A stretch of 64,000 nt of DNA from positions 124,001 to 188,000 of the forward strand of contig CAYWEN010000004.1 of NCBI GenBank assembly GCA_964457545.1, given 5' to 3'. Shown here piece by piece: positions 1 through 8,160 of the stretch. Source of the DNA: JAGGTJ01 sp964457545 (GTDB lineage: Bacteria; Desulfobacterota; DSM-4660; Desulfatiglandales; Desulfatiglandaceae). Position numbers and translations under genes: made by a program. The notes below the pieces were generated by a model that was not told the origin of the DNA, did no database searches, and saw nothing but the letters and a program-made list of their open reading frames with translations. Every line of letters starts with the position of its first letter. Within the stretch, counting starts at the first letter, position 1.

Positions 1-452
1 TTGCTTGCAGGCAGGTTGGCGCAGAGATTGGGGAGAAGATATGGACTTATTTTGTAGGGGCCTTTTTCCATATAATTCTGCATGGCTATCCGAAAGGCAT
101 CTGTGCCATTTAGTGCAGAACCGATAATACATGCCATTCTCGGTGCAATGTCTTTGTCTATTTCAATACGGGCGTGTCTGATTGCTTCCCGGCAGGTCTG
201 CATGATCATGGGTATGTATGCTGCATTCCAGTTGTAGACATCTTTGGAGTTGAATATCCCTGTTTCACAGGGATCCCAGTCAGGGATTTCCCCTACGATG
301 TTACTGCAGGTCTCTACCTTGCATCGCGTGAGTCGACGAAAGCCGGTTTTGCCATTGACAATAGCGTGCCACGTATCTTTAAATGTGTGCCCGAGAGGTG
401 TCATTACGTCATAACCCACAACAAACACACGTCTGTTTTCTGGTGTTCTCAT
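1..452 (-). CDS. beta-ketoacyl-ACP synthase family protein (partial, N-terminal part)
   Basis: Reading leftward from an ATG at 452-450, the frame stays open to the window edge and gives about 150 residues (MRTPENRRVFVVGYDVMTPL...). The N-terminus matches the KAS I/II start of the neighbouring gene: a VVGYDxxTPLG strand, then a GKTGFRRLTR stretch like GESGIGHLTR next door. The protein is probably a second condensing enzyme of the FabF type, joining an acyl thioester to malonyl-ACP. The active-site Cys, His and Lys lie beyond the window, so it cannot be told whether this copy is catalytic or a chain-length-factor-like partner. Its ATG lies one base after the stop codon of the upstream synthase, so the two are almost certainly co-transcribed. 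Confidence 0.85.
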   Translation of the reverse strand, partial: MRTPENRRVFVVGYDVMTPLGHTFKDTWHAIVNGKTGFRRLTRCKVETCSNIVGEIPDWDPCETGIFNSKDVYNWNAAYIPMIMQTCREAIRHARIEIDKDIAPRMACIIGSALNGTDAFRIAMQNYMEKGPYKISPYLLPNLCANLPAS

Positions 453-453
453 G

Positions 454-1704
454 TCATCCTGTTCTGTGAAACACAACACACGAATTACATCCACCAAACC
501 CGAATGCATTTTTCAGCACGTATTCCTGTAATAATGATCGTGCGTCATCTGGTACACAATCCATATCTATGGAAGGATCATAACAATAGTTAATGGTTGG
601 CAATACCCTGTTTTCAATCATTCCCTTGACAGTAAATACGGTTTCAATGGCACTTGATGCGCCCATGGCATGGCCGATAAGAGACTTGTTGGCTGTGACA
701 GGGGGGATTCTGTCCCCGAACACATCCTTGAGTGCATTGAATTCCACCTTGTCTCCTGTTCTCGTTGATGTGGCGTGAGCGTTTACAGTATCTATCATCT
801 CAGGTGTTATTTTTGCATCTTGAATAGCCTTTAACATGCACATTTTGATTGTATCCAGATTGGGTGCTACAAAGTGATGGGCATCCGAAGTCATTCCGTA
901 GCCGGCTATTTCCACATCAAAGGAGATGCCATTGGATCTTGCAAATTCCTTTGTAGCAATAACAATACAGCCTGCACCTTCCGATATTACAAAGCCCCTG
1001 CGATTAAGGGAAAAGGGACGGCTTGCCTTACTGGGGTCTTCTTCCTCTTCATTGTCTTTATGAACAAATGCTCCGTTCATTGCAGCAAAACCTGCTACTA
1101 TAGGTTCTACCAGGGCAAAGTCAGCTGCGCCGCATATGGCAATATCAGCCTTTCCGGCCTCCAGGAGCATTGATCCCATAATTATTGATGTAAGGCCTGT
1201 GGCGCATGCAGTTATTGTGGATGTTATAGGGCCGGTAGAACCAATAAGGATGGATATATTTCCTCCTACCATGTTTATACATGCATTGGGATTTGTAAAG
1301 GGGTGCGGCATTGCATTTTTTGATATAAGACGACGATCTGCCTTTAAAACCGCATCCAATCCTCCGATGGCAGAACTGTACGTTACTGCCACCCTTGATG
1401 AAATATCCGGTGTAATGTCAATCCCGCTCTTTTCCAGGGCACGCTGTACTGTAAGCAGGGCATACCTGAATATGGGGGATGTCCATTTTGCCTGTTCCCG
1501 CATACTGAGAAAAGGGTATGAAAGGTGATCTATGGGGTCTACTTCACCTGCAATATGGACCGGAAAGTTTTCAGGTAAAGGGAAACGGGTAAGATGCCCA
1601 ATCCCGCTTTCCCCTTTTACAGCCCTTTTCCATTGCATTTCCAAGTCTGTGCCAAGAGGTGAAACAGAATCATACCCTATGATAACCGCTGACCTGTTGC
1701 TCAT
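454..1704 (-). CDS. beta-ketoacyl-ACP synthase, FabF/KAS II type
   Basis: This 416-residue cytoplasmic condensing enzyme has a full thiolase fold. The nucleophile C167 lies in TSTITACATG, followed by H310 (NAHATSTRTGD), K340 and H345 (ANKSLIGHAMGASS), which is the complete Cys-His-His set with the conserved Lys. The family catalyses decarboxylative condensation of malonyl-ACP with acyl-ACP. Length fits FabF (about 410). It is followed after one base by a second synthase gene, an arrangement seen in secondary fatty-acid or polyketide-like loci (aryl polyene, type II PKS) rather than in housekeeping fab operons, where fabF sits by acpP. No acpP or fabG is seen nearby in the window. The ribosome binding site is weak. 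Confidence 0.9.
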   Translation of the reverse strand: MSNRSAVIIGYDSVSPLGTDLEMQWKRAVKGESGIGHLTRFPLPENFPVHIAGEVDPIDHLSYPFLSMREQAKWTSPIFRYALLTVQRALEKSGIDITPDISSRVAVTYSSAIGGLDAVLKADRRLISKNAMPHPFTNPNACINMVGGNISILIGSTGPITSTITACATGLTSIIMGSMLLEAGKADIAICGAADFALVEPIVAGFAAMNGAFVHKDNEEEEDPSKASRPFSLNRRGFVISEGAGCIVIATKEFARSNGISFDVEIAGYGMTSDAHHFVAPNLDTIKMCMLKAIQDAKITPEMIDTVNAHATSTRTGDKVEFNALKDVFGDRIPPVTANKSLIGHAMGASSAIETVFTVKGMIENRVLPTINYCYDPSIDMDCVPDDARSLLQEYVLKNAFGFGGCNSCVVFHRTG

Positions 1705-1808
1705 CTGATATCTTTTGTCTGTTATCTGAGGTTTGTAATTTTAAGGTTGTGTCAAGATGTTTTTTTATTGTATGGCTGAATCTTGTTGCCAGGTATGAGG
1801 TTATGGTA

Positions 1809-1907
1809 TCAACTTAATAACAGGGGAATAACAGCGAATGTACCACCGGGGCAGTCGCTGTCAGAAAAACCTTCCTGCTACGGTTTATTGAGCTGTTACA
1901 GGTTCTG
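1809..1907. repeat. dispersed repeat, second family, copy 1
   Basis: This stretch shares an ordered series of words with 3979-4118: a TTAATAACAGGGG-like start, GATAACGGCGAA-like and GTACCACCGG blocks, GTCAGAAAAACC, and a TTGAGCTGTTACAG end. The two ends are imperfect inverted repeats around AGCTCAATAA. It contains no plausible gene. The copy is about 40 bases shorter than the other one. Confidence 0.7.
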
Positions 1908-1936
1908 TATCTATTGATTTGTACGGCTTGAATCTT

Positions 1937-2443
1937 TCATGGCAAAAGATAAAATGCAATGGCCTGATCGCTTGGAGTAAATGATTCTGTCTTGTCAAAT
2001 TCAAGACCTATGTCAGGAGGGTTAATCCACGTTATTGAGGCGGTTTTCTTGATTAATGTGCCTTTTGTATCATCTATACGGAATTCCAGAATAAGCTTGT
2101 CTCCAATCTTTAAATCGTTATCTGTTGCCATCAGGCCCATTCGTATGCCTGTACGGGAGATACTCTTTATCAGGACCGTGCCTTTATGTTGCCTTTCGTA
2201 ACGGTTTGTCTTATCATTGAACTTTATCTTTGTGTACTGTCCGTAAACATTTACCTTTTTTCTGTAGTATTGTCTTTTTTCCAGTTTGACCGAATAGGTA
2301 TGGCCACATGGGCACTTGCATTTTATGATGTAGGCCTTTTTCAAATAATCATATTTTGATATGTTAAGTATTCTGGCCTTGTTACATGCAGGGCAGACAA
2401 AACAGGCGGTGTTGTCCTTATTTACAAAAACATTTTCTGCCAT
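1937..2443 (-). CDS. PilZ-domain protein with N-terminal zinc-ribbon-like motif
   Basis: The C-terminal half looks like a PilZ domain, which binds cyclic di-GMP. It has an RxxxR-type motif (RQYYR) followed by SISRTG at the place of (D/N)xSxxG; the usual first acidic/amide residue is Ser here, so nucleotide binding may be weakened. The N-terminal third carries CFVCPAC and, about 22 residues later, CKCPCG, suggesting one zinc site. I start at the ATG at 2443, since the longer frame begins with a GTG lacking a binding site; the protein is then 168 residues. It stands alone on the minus strand between the synthase pair and the RdgC-like pair. A role in envelope or motility control by c-di-GMP is inference. 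Confidence 0.75.
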   Translation of the reverse strand: MAENVFVNKDNTACFVCPACNKARILNISKYDYLKKAYIIKCKCPCGHTYSVKLEKRQYYRKKVNVYGQYTKIKFNDKTNRYERQHKGTVLIKSISRTGIRMGLMATDNDLKIGDKLILEFRIDDTKGTLIKKTASITWINPPDIGLEFDKTESFTPSDQAIAFYLLP

Positions 2444-2580
2444 AATTCTTACCGTAAGATACACATAAGTTGTGTCATGGAAACAGGCTGTAAATAATTT
2501 TGCAGACCGATATTAAGATTCTTAGGTGGTTGTTTTCAGGGCACTATCAATGTTATTTGAAAACCTGTTTTGAAGCACTG

Positions 2581-3114
2581 TCAAGGTTTTGATACTGTTT
2601 CATTGATCCATTGGGTGATGGCAGGTGCAATGTCATGCTCCCATTCGGGTGAAAGGCGCAGTTGTATAAAAGATACAAAAATTTCATCTATTGCAAACAG
2701 TGCCTCTTCTATAAGATACATCTTTTCATAAAACAGTCCGTCCGGGTCATCTCTTTTGTCCTGCATTACCTTTGGTGTTTTAAAGGATTTGAAGTTGAAC
2801 CATGTTGAATCCAGTATAAAAGACCATTCATTGTTGTTGATGGAGAGAACTATTGATGCCTGCAAGATGTCTTTGCCTGCCTTGAGTGAAAAACGTGCCT
2901 CACGCATGTTCAGGCTTTCTCCGGTACAGGTTATTGTTTCAGTGCCTTTTTCATTTTCTGACTGGAGTGTTATTTTTCCATCAAACCATAGTTCTGCTTT
3001 TTTTTCATTGGCCAGATCAAATATCCCTTTTTCTGTTTCTGTTCTGAACCATAGCCATAGGAGGAATTCATGACCCAGGAAAGCGGTTTTTCTTACCTTA
3101 TCCAGAAGTTCCAT
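2581..3114 (-). CDS. conserved hypothetical protein linked to RdgC-like gene
   Basis: This is a 177-residue soluble protein starting MELLDKVRKTAFLGHEFLLWLWF. It has no signal peptide, membrane segment or catalytic motif I can name. The sequence alternates beta-rich stretches (AELWFDGKITLQ, ARFSLKAGKDILQASIVLS) with a helical C-terminus. Its ATG follows the TAA of the RdgC-like gene after two bases, so translation is probably coupled and the products may act together. I recall similar short proteins beside short RdgC homologues in related bacteria, but cannot check this here. Function unknown. Confidence 0.8.
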   Translation of the reverse strand: MELLDKVRKTAFLGHEFLLWLWFRTETEKGIFDLANEKKAELWFDGKITLQSENEKGTETITCTGESLNMREARFSLKAGKDILQASIVLSINNNEWSFILDSTWFNFKSFKTPKVMQDKRDDPDGLFYEKMYLIEEALFAIDEIFVSFIQLRLSPEWEHDIAPAITQWINETVSKP

Positions 3115-3116
3115 AA

Positions 3117-3740
3117 TTATGGTTTCTCCAAGAATTTGAATGGATGCAACCCTTCAATAATATCGGGAGGAGTCCTGTTTTCTTCAAGAAATTTGGTTGC
3201 AAGTGTATATGGACATACCGGCTGTAGTTGAAGAGAAAATGTATGAAAAAAGAGTTCCGTAAATTCATCACACAGTTTGTTTGTTGTGCCGCCAAAGATT
3301 ACCGCTCCGGTACTGTAATTCCAAACCATGTTGTATGTTCTTGCAACCGGTATGGCCCTTTTCATAAGGACCTGCTTTATGGTATCTTTTATGTTTGCCC
3401 GACGTTTTCTGGATAAGAATTCAACAGACTCTTCTTTTTTTATCTTTTCTTCGGCTTCTATACAATGTTGTTTGACTGCTGTGGCAGGGATCTTTTTTTC
3501 ATCGATTCTTAAGGACATGGCAATATATGGTTCTTTCAGGAAATCAAGCGCTTGAAATTTATTATCAAACATGTTCATGATATTGACCCACCCAATTGAA
3601 CGTTCCTGCGTAGATGTTTCATCGAAGTTTTTAAATGAATATCTGACAATCATTTCTGGCAGTTTTTCCATGAAGTTGTCTGGAAGAATATCTGTTACAA
3701 TATATCTGGTAAAACTTCCTGAACCGGATATTAAACCCAT
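3117..3740 (-). CDS. RdgC-like recombination-associated protein, short form
   Basis: This 207-residue protein resembles the N-terminal two thirds of RdgC, a DNA-binding protein that modulates RecA activity. Matching landmarks in order are IGWVNIMN (GWVPPM in E. coli), a run SLRIDEKKIPATAVKQ (ICARKEEKILPSPVIKQ), a basic KRRANIKDTIKQVLMKRAIPVA helix-strand (KDEVLHSLLPRAFS), MVWNYSTGAVIFGGTTN (MMWIDTVNGLIMVDCAS) and a closing LQLQPVCPY. E. coli RdgC is about 300 residues and forms a ring; the C-terminal part is missing here. The start at 3740 has AAAGGA nine bases upstream, better than the longer frame to 3791. It is co-oriented and nearly fused with the 177-residue partner downstream. Confidence 0.75.
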   Translation of the reverse strand: MGLISGSGSFTRYIVTDILPDNFMEKLPEMIVRYSFKNFDETSTQERSIGWVNIMNMFDNKFQALDFLKEPYIAMSLRIDEKKIPATAVKQHCIEAEEKIKKEESVEFLSRKRRANIKDTIKQVLMKRAIPVARTYNMVWNYSTGAVIFGGTTNKLCDEFTELFFHTFSLQLQPVCPYTLATKFLEENRTPPDIIEGLHPFKFLEKP

Positions 3741-3978
3741 AATCTGATCCTTTTGAGAGGTCCGTTTTTTGGTTAGTAGTATGTGAGGCAAGAGATTCTA
3801 TAGCTTTAAGAAGATACAAGGTACGCTTTGGGTCCGGGGAGGCATGCATACCTGCAACCGGTTTCTTTGTCTGTACACTGTTGAGCCATGGCAGGCGCGC
3901 AGGCAAAAAACACTCTTACTGGAAACAGTATCAGAACATGTGTTGTGATGTCAATATTCATGGAAAAGCAAAAAACAG

Positions 3979-4118
3979 GTATCAGCTCAATAATTAGGGG
4001 GATAACGGCGAACGTACCACCGGCGCAGGAGGATTTTTCTTTTGCTCCAGCCCTCCCTGCAGTCACATCAGAAAAACCCTCCTGTCCCTATTTGTTGAGC
4101 TATTACAAAAACAGTGTA
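3979..4118. repeat. dispersed repeat, second family, copy 2
   Basis: This is the longer copy of the element at 1809-1907. It begins CAGCTCAATAATTAGGGG and ends TTTGTTGAGCTATTAC, so its ends are inverted copies of AGCTCAA. Shared inner blocks are GATAACGGCGAACGTACC, ACCGGCGCAG and CAGAAAAACCCTCCTG. It occupies most of the 3741-4208 intergenic space between the divergent RdgC-like and sigma-54 regulator genes. Overlapping open frames on both strands there look like chance frames through the repeat. Confidence 0.7.
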
Positions 4119-4208
4119 TTGCAGAAGTACCATATAATTTCAGGACCTGCTGAAAATACTGCAAAGATAAACAGTGCCTGTTCATAGGTGGTCACAGGAT
4201 ATTATATC

Positions 4209-5552
4209 ATGCACTACAACATATTAATGATTGGGATCAATGAGATAGAATCCTGGTTTATAAGACAACTGTTCTCTGAGGATGAATATTCCTTTGTCGC
4301 TGTTTCTTTAGAAGAGGATGAAGACAGTATTGAAGAGGAGGTATTGGCAGATATCCACGTGGCCATTATTAGTGATGTCTGGTTTAGGCAAAGGGGATTT
4401 TCTGTTTTAGGGAAGATATGCAAATTCAATACAGTAGCCTCTGTTATTGTGATAACCGATTATAAAAATATTGAACTTGCCAGAGCCGCTGTTAAGTATG
4501 GTGCCTACACATTTGTTTTTAGACCCTTTGATATTGATGAACTGAAGATTGTAGTAATGAGTGCTGTTGAAAAATGGCAAATGAAAACAAGGCTTAACAA
4601 TTTCAAGAAAGAGGAACTGAAAAAAGGGGGATTTGAGACTATTATTGCAGAAAGCGACAGGATGAAGGCCGTGATATCGTCTGCTATGACGGTTGCAAAT
4701 GTTGATACGACTGTTTTGATAGAGGGAGAAACAGGAGTTGGAAAAGACAGGATAGCCAGGGCTATTCATTTGTCGAGTTCCAGATCTGACCGTCCGTTTA
4801 TTGAAGTGTCATGTGCGGCTATTCCGGAATCCCTTCTTGAAAGCGAACTTTTTGGCCATGTGAAGGGCGCCTATACAGGCGCGTTATCAAATAAGGAAGG
4901 ATTGTTTGCCATGGCAAAGGGAGGCACAGTCTTTTTTAACGAGATAGGGGATATGCCTCTCTCTGTTCAGCCCAAGATTTTGAAACTCATAGAGGACAAA
5001 AGTTTCAGGATGGTTGGGGGAAGGAAAGAGATTGTAATTGATGTAAGAATACTGTGTGCGACCTGCATATATCTGAAAAAGGCTGTTGAGGACGGTCGCT
5101 TCAGAAGGGATCTTTTTTACAGAATTAATGTCTTTCCCGTTTATATTCCTCCCTTGCGGGAGAGAAGAGATGATATTATGGCTCTTGCAAGGTGTTTTGT
5201 TGGTAATTTTAATGAGAAATTCAGAAAAAATGTGAGGGGATTTACTGACGGAGCGGAGAAAATTCTGAAGGCATATTCATGGCCGGGCAATGTAAGAGAG
5301 CTGTGTAATACAATAGAGCGGATAATGATAATAAAAAAGCAGGGGTACATATCCGAAAATGATATTCCCCTGGATATCAGACAAAAAACCCCTGCTGTAT
5401 CAGATTCCGGATTGGCAGGGCTCGAAAAGGAAGTAATCCGGAATGCACTCAGGGAAACAGGCAACAATATCTCAAAAACAGCCAAGATCCTGGGTATTGG
5501 AAGGGGCGCATTAAGATACAAAATGAAAAAGTACGGGATAGCTGTTGAATAG
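4209..5552 (+). CDS. sigma-54-dependent transcriptional regulator with degenerate receiver
   Basis: Three domains are visible: a receiver-like region (about 1-120), an AAA+ sigma-54 interaction domain (about 145-370) and a Fis-type helix-turn-helix at the C-terminus (GNNISKTAKILGIGRGALRYKMKK). The ATPase has Walker A GETGVGKD (173-180), the sigma-54 loop as GAYTGA (220-225), Walker B-like VFFNEIGD (N in place of the usual first D) and RRDLFYRINVFP. The receiver lacks the N-terminal acidic pair (ILMIGINE instead of ILVVDDE) and has FRPF for the invariant KPF, so phosphorylation is doubtful although D46 is near the expected position. The ATG at 4209 is preferred to a GTG at 4188 because AGGA lies about nine bases upstream. 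The target genes are unknown; pilC and a PilS-like kinase lie 1.2-2.6 kb downstream. Confidence 0.92.
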   Translation: MHYNILMIGINEIESWFIRQLFSEDEYSFVAVSLEEDEDSIEEEVLADIHVAIISDVWFRQRGFSVLGKICKFNTVASVIVITDYKNIELARAAVKYGAYTFVFRPFDIDELKIVVMSAVEKWQMKTRLNNFKKEELKKGGFETIIAESDRMKAVISSAMTVANVDTTVLIEGETGVGKDRIARAIHLSSSRSDRPFIEVSCAAIPESLLESELFGHVKGAYTGALSNKEGLFAMAKGGTVFFNEIGDMPLSVQPKILKLIEDKSFRMVGGRKEIVIDVRILCATCIYLKKAVEDGRFRRDLFYRINVFPVYIPPLRERRDDIMALARCFVGNFNEKFRKNVRGFTDGAEKILKAYSWPGNVRELCNTIERIMIIKKQGYISENDIPLDIRQKTPAVSDSGLAGLEKEVIRNALRETGNNISKTAKILGIGRGALRYKMKKYGIAVE

Positions 5553-5652
5553 TATTGTTTTAATATGGCTGACGGTTTTGTGCGGACAGGGAAATGCCCT
5601 TATGATGGATGAAAACTGATTTTAATCATATCTGTTCACTGAGGAGGATAAT

Positions 5653-5916
5653 ATGTTGTTTTATATGATTGGTAAAACAGATATAGGTTCATTGAAAAAG
5701 AACATACTTGGACATGTGGACAGAGAGGATAAGCCTAAGGTGAAGATACTGGCTGAAGTTATTGTGGTAGGTAAGCCGTGGCTTGTCAGTATCTTTGAAG
5801 CAGACAGGAAAGAAGATATTGTGGATTATATAAAACCTCATCTTAAGGATGCGGAATTTGATATCTATCCTGCCGTTGATATTAAGAAAGCGTATGATAT
5901 TTACAAGAAGGTTTAA
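5653..5916 (+). CDS. small conserved hypothetical protein
   Basis: This 87-residue soluble protein (MLFYMIGKTDIGSLKKNILGHV...) follows a strong GAGGAGG ribosome binding site. The pattern of short strands and helices (VKILAEVIVVGKPWLVSIFEAD, then KEDIVDYIKPHLKDAEFDIYPAVDI) suggests a small alpha/beta, ferredoxin-like or dimeric barrel fold, which is a guess from alternation only. It lies 100 bases after the sigma-54 regulator and ends just before a strong terminator. Function unknown. Confidence 0.75.
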   Translation: MLFYMIGKTDIGSLKKNILGHVDREDKPKVKILAEVIVVGKPWLVSIFEADRKEDIVDYIKPHLKDAEFDIYPAVDIKKAYDIYKKV

Positions 5917-5982
5917 TGTTCTGGCGGTCCGAGGTTTAATCCTTTTCTTTGCTGTTAAATGTTTTAGATATGTCTCTGTTGT

Positions 5983-6027
5983 AAAGCCAGGATCAAGGTA
6001 ACCAGATTATGTTTTTTTCCTGGCTTT
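5983..6027. terminator. stem-loop terminator between convergent genes
   Basis: AAAGCCAGGA (5983-5992) pairs perfectly with TCCTGGCTTT (6018-6027), giving a 10 bp stem around a 25-base loop. It sits between the convergent small hypothetical gene (plus) and the DUF2173 gene (minus) and could stop transcription from both sides. The trailing T run is short on the plus strand. Confidence 0.6.
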
Positions 6028-6064
6028 GTTTCCCCCTGATTATTGAATGCAGGTTAAAAGCAGC

Positions 6065-6442
6065 TTAAAACTGATCAATTTCCTGCATTTCATCGGCCAG
6101 AGCCCAGACGTCTGGCTTGTCACTGTTTTTCATAAAGCATCCTATCATATGATCCCCATTTTTTGCGTACACTGTAAGGACGGAGTATTCCTTTCCTCTT
6201 ATTGCTGCGGCAGTAGCGGGGAAGAATTTCATCTGTTTTGAGTATTCTTCATAAATGGCGCACTGGGTAGTTGAGGTAAACAGGTCAAATTCACAGAATG
6301 CAGATGCCATATACCCTGATTCTTCCGATATGTCGCCTCTTGCGCCCAGGATTTCTATCTTTTTGTTTCTTCCTGTTGGTTTCCATGCCCCACAGGCAGC
6401 AACTCCCTTTATTTTCATAAGATCATCTAATGTTCTTGCCAT
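6065..6442 (-). CDS. DUF2173 family protein
   Basis: This 125-residue protein starts MARTLDDLMKIKGVAACGAW, matching the family hallmark (xLDxLMKIKGVxAAGxF) of DUF2173, a roadblock-like fold found in anaerobic and sulfur-metabolising bacteria with no established activity. The central part (FDLFTSTTQCAIYEEYSKQM) and the C-terminal strand-helix (YSVLTVYAKNGDHMIGCFM) fit the family length of about 110-130. The ATG at 6442 has GGAGG seven to eight bases upstream; the longer frame would begin on the binding site itself. It is transcribed alone toward the terminator at 5983-6027. Confidence 0.8.
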   Translation of the reverse strand: MARTLDDLMKIKGVAACGAWKPTGRNKKIEILGARGDISEESGYMASAFCEFDLFTSTTQCAIYEEYSKQMKFFPATAAAIRGKEYSVLTVYAKNGDHMIGCFMKNSDKPDVWALADEMQEIDQF

Positions 6443-6760
6443 TAACTGCACCTCCTTTTCTGGTTACCTCTGACAATGTATCAAGCACAAACTGTGCCAA
6501 CATATAACATACTGATATTAATCATATTATTTTTTTCTTCTTCTCTGTATTGGCTCATATGGTCCATCAAGGCTGGTTTCAGCCATGGTCGTTTTTTTAT
6601 ATATTATTGATTGATTCATGTCGGGTACGGATATTGCATAAAATTCTTTGCGATTTTTCTTTTTAGGTTGGCCGATATTAATGTCTGGGTATCCGGATAT
6701 TGTGAAGAAAGGCTGTTTAAATGAAAACCGGTTAATGATTTTTTTGAGCAGGGGGAGATA
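6443..6760. other. intergenic region upstream of pilC
   Basis: These 318 bases separate the divergent DUF2173 and pilC genes. A small GGCTGGTTTCAGCC hairpin lies near 6568. I see no gene, no clear copy of the dispersed repeat and no confident promoter. Confidence 0.5.
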
Positions 6761-7972
6761 ATGCCTGTTTATACCTGGGTTGCTGAAACAACACGAGGGA
6801 AAGTACTTAAAGGTGAGCTTGAAGCAGTAAATGAAAAGGTGGCACGTGCCCAATTACGAAAAAGACGTCTGACGGTTAAAAAGCTGAAGCCAAAACCGAA
6901 GGATCTTTTTGAAAATATAGAATTCCTGCAGCCAAAGATAAAGAGTAAGGATATAGTTGTTTTTACCCGGCAGTTTTCTACTATGATTGATGCAGGGCTT
7001 CCTCTTGTTCAGGGCCTTAACATTCTGGCTGGACAGACTGCTAATCCGAGTTTGAGAAAGGTGCTTAAGGAGGTATGTAAAGATGTGGAAGGAGGATCCG
7101 GTCTTGGAGAGGCCCTTGCAAAACATCCAAAGGTGTTTGATGAGCTGTTTGTCAATCTTGTTGTAGCGGGTGAGGCAGGAGGTATGCTGGATACTGTTCT
7201 TCAGCGTCTTGCGGCTTACATAGAAAAGGCTCAAAAGCTTAAATCACAGGTTAAGGGGGCAATGACATATCCGGTAGTGGTTATAGGTATTGCCATTCTT
7301 GTTACAGCGGTGATACTGATTTTTGTCATACCTGTCTTTGAAGATATGTTCTCTAGCTTTGGAAAGGCATTGCCTCTTCCAACTCAGATTGTTATAGCTA
7401 TAAGCCATTTTTTAAAATCAAACATACATTATATAATCGGGGGGCTGATGGTCTTTGGATTTGTCTTTAAAAAATACAGAAATACCCGGACAGGAAGGAG
7501 ACAGACAGATACGATTGCATTGAAGATTCCCCTGATAGGAAGCCTTCTTAAGAAGAGTGCTATTGCCAGATTTACACGAACCCTTGGAACCATGATAAAA
7601 AGCGGCGTTCCCATACTTGATGCACTGAACATTGTTGCCAGGACATCCGGTAATGTTGTTCTTGAAGAGGTTATTCTTGAGGCACGGTCAAGCATTGCTG
7701 AAGGCCAGCCTATTGCTGAACCGTTAGCTGAGGCAGATCTGTTCCCTCCAATGGTAGTACAGATGATTTCAGTTGGTGAATCTACCGGTGCACTTGAGAC
7801 CATGCTTGAAAAGGTCGCCGATTTTTATGAGGATGAGGTTGATACGGCAGTGGCAGCCCTTACCTCCATGCTGGAGCCCATACTTATAGTCTTCCTTGGC
7901 GGCACCATCGGGGGCCTGGTTGTGTCCATGTACCTGCCAATATTTCAGATGGCCTCCATTGTTGGATCATAG
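6761..7972 (+). CDS. pilC: type IV pilus inner-membrane platform protein PilC (GspF/PulF family)
   Basis: This 403-residue protein starts MPVYTWVAETTRGKVLKGELEAVNEKVARAQLRKRRLTV when read through, the standard PilC N-terminus. Two T2SSF domains follow (about 65-190 and 268-392), each beginning with a FTRQFSTMIDAGLP-type motif (second copy FTRTLGTMIKSGVPILDAL) and ending in hydrophobic helices (near 167-190, 218-236 and 372-396). PilC is the inner-membrane platform on which the assembly and retraction ATPases act during pilus extension. Length is typical (about 400-410). The ribosome binding site GGGGGAG is strong. pilB, pilT and pilA are not in the window; the next gene is a PilS-like kinase, which is the usual order in related genomes. 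Confidence 0.95.
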   Translation: MPVYTWVAETTRGKVLKGELEAVNEKVARAQLRKRRLTVKKLKPKPKDLFENIEFLQPKIKSKDIVVFTRQFSTMIDAGLPLVQGLNILAGQTANPSLRKVLKEVCKDVEGGSGLGEALAKHPKVFDELFVNLVVAGEAGGMLDTVLQRLAAYIEKAQKLKSQVKGAMTYPVVVIGIAILVTAVILIFVIPVFEDMFSSFGKALPLPTQIVIAISHFLKSNIHYIIGGLMVFGFVFKKYRNTRTGRRQTDTIALKIPLIGSLLKKSAIARFTRTLGTMIKSGVPILDALNIVARTSGNVVLEEVILEARSSIAEGQPIAEPLAEADLFPPMVVQMISVGESTGALETMLEKVADFYEDEVDTAVAALTSMLEPILIVFLGGTIGGLVVSMYLPIFQMASIVGS

Positions 7973-8160
7973 GATAATCCTGCATCTGTGCCTCGATACA
8001 AGGTCTTTGCATAACCTTTCTTTTTGCCCTGTTTCTGCGTCAGGTTCAAATGTGCAATTCTTGAAATATTCAATGTGTTTCTGTGGTTGTTTTTTTATCT
8101 CCTCTTGACCGGACCGGAATTGAACTTTTTGCAAATATATCATTATGCGAAGGTCTGAAA

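Noticed and set aside
3806..4187. Open frames on both strands (86 and 99 residues)
   Set aside because: They run through the second-family repeat between divergent genes; neither has a ribosome binding site or family features.
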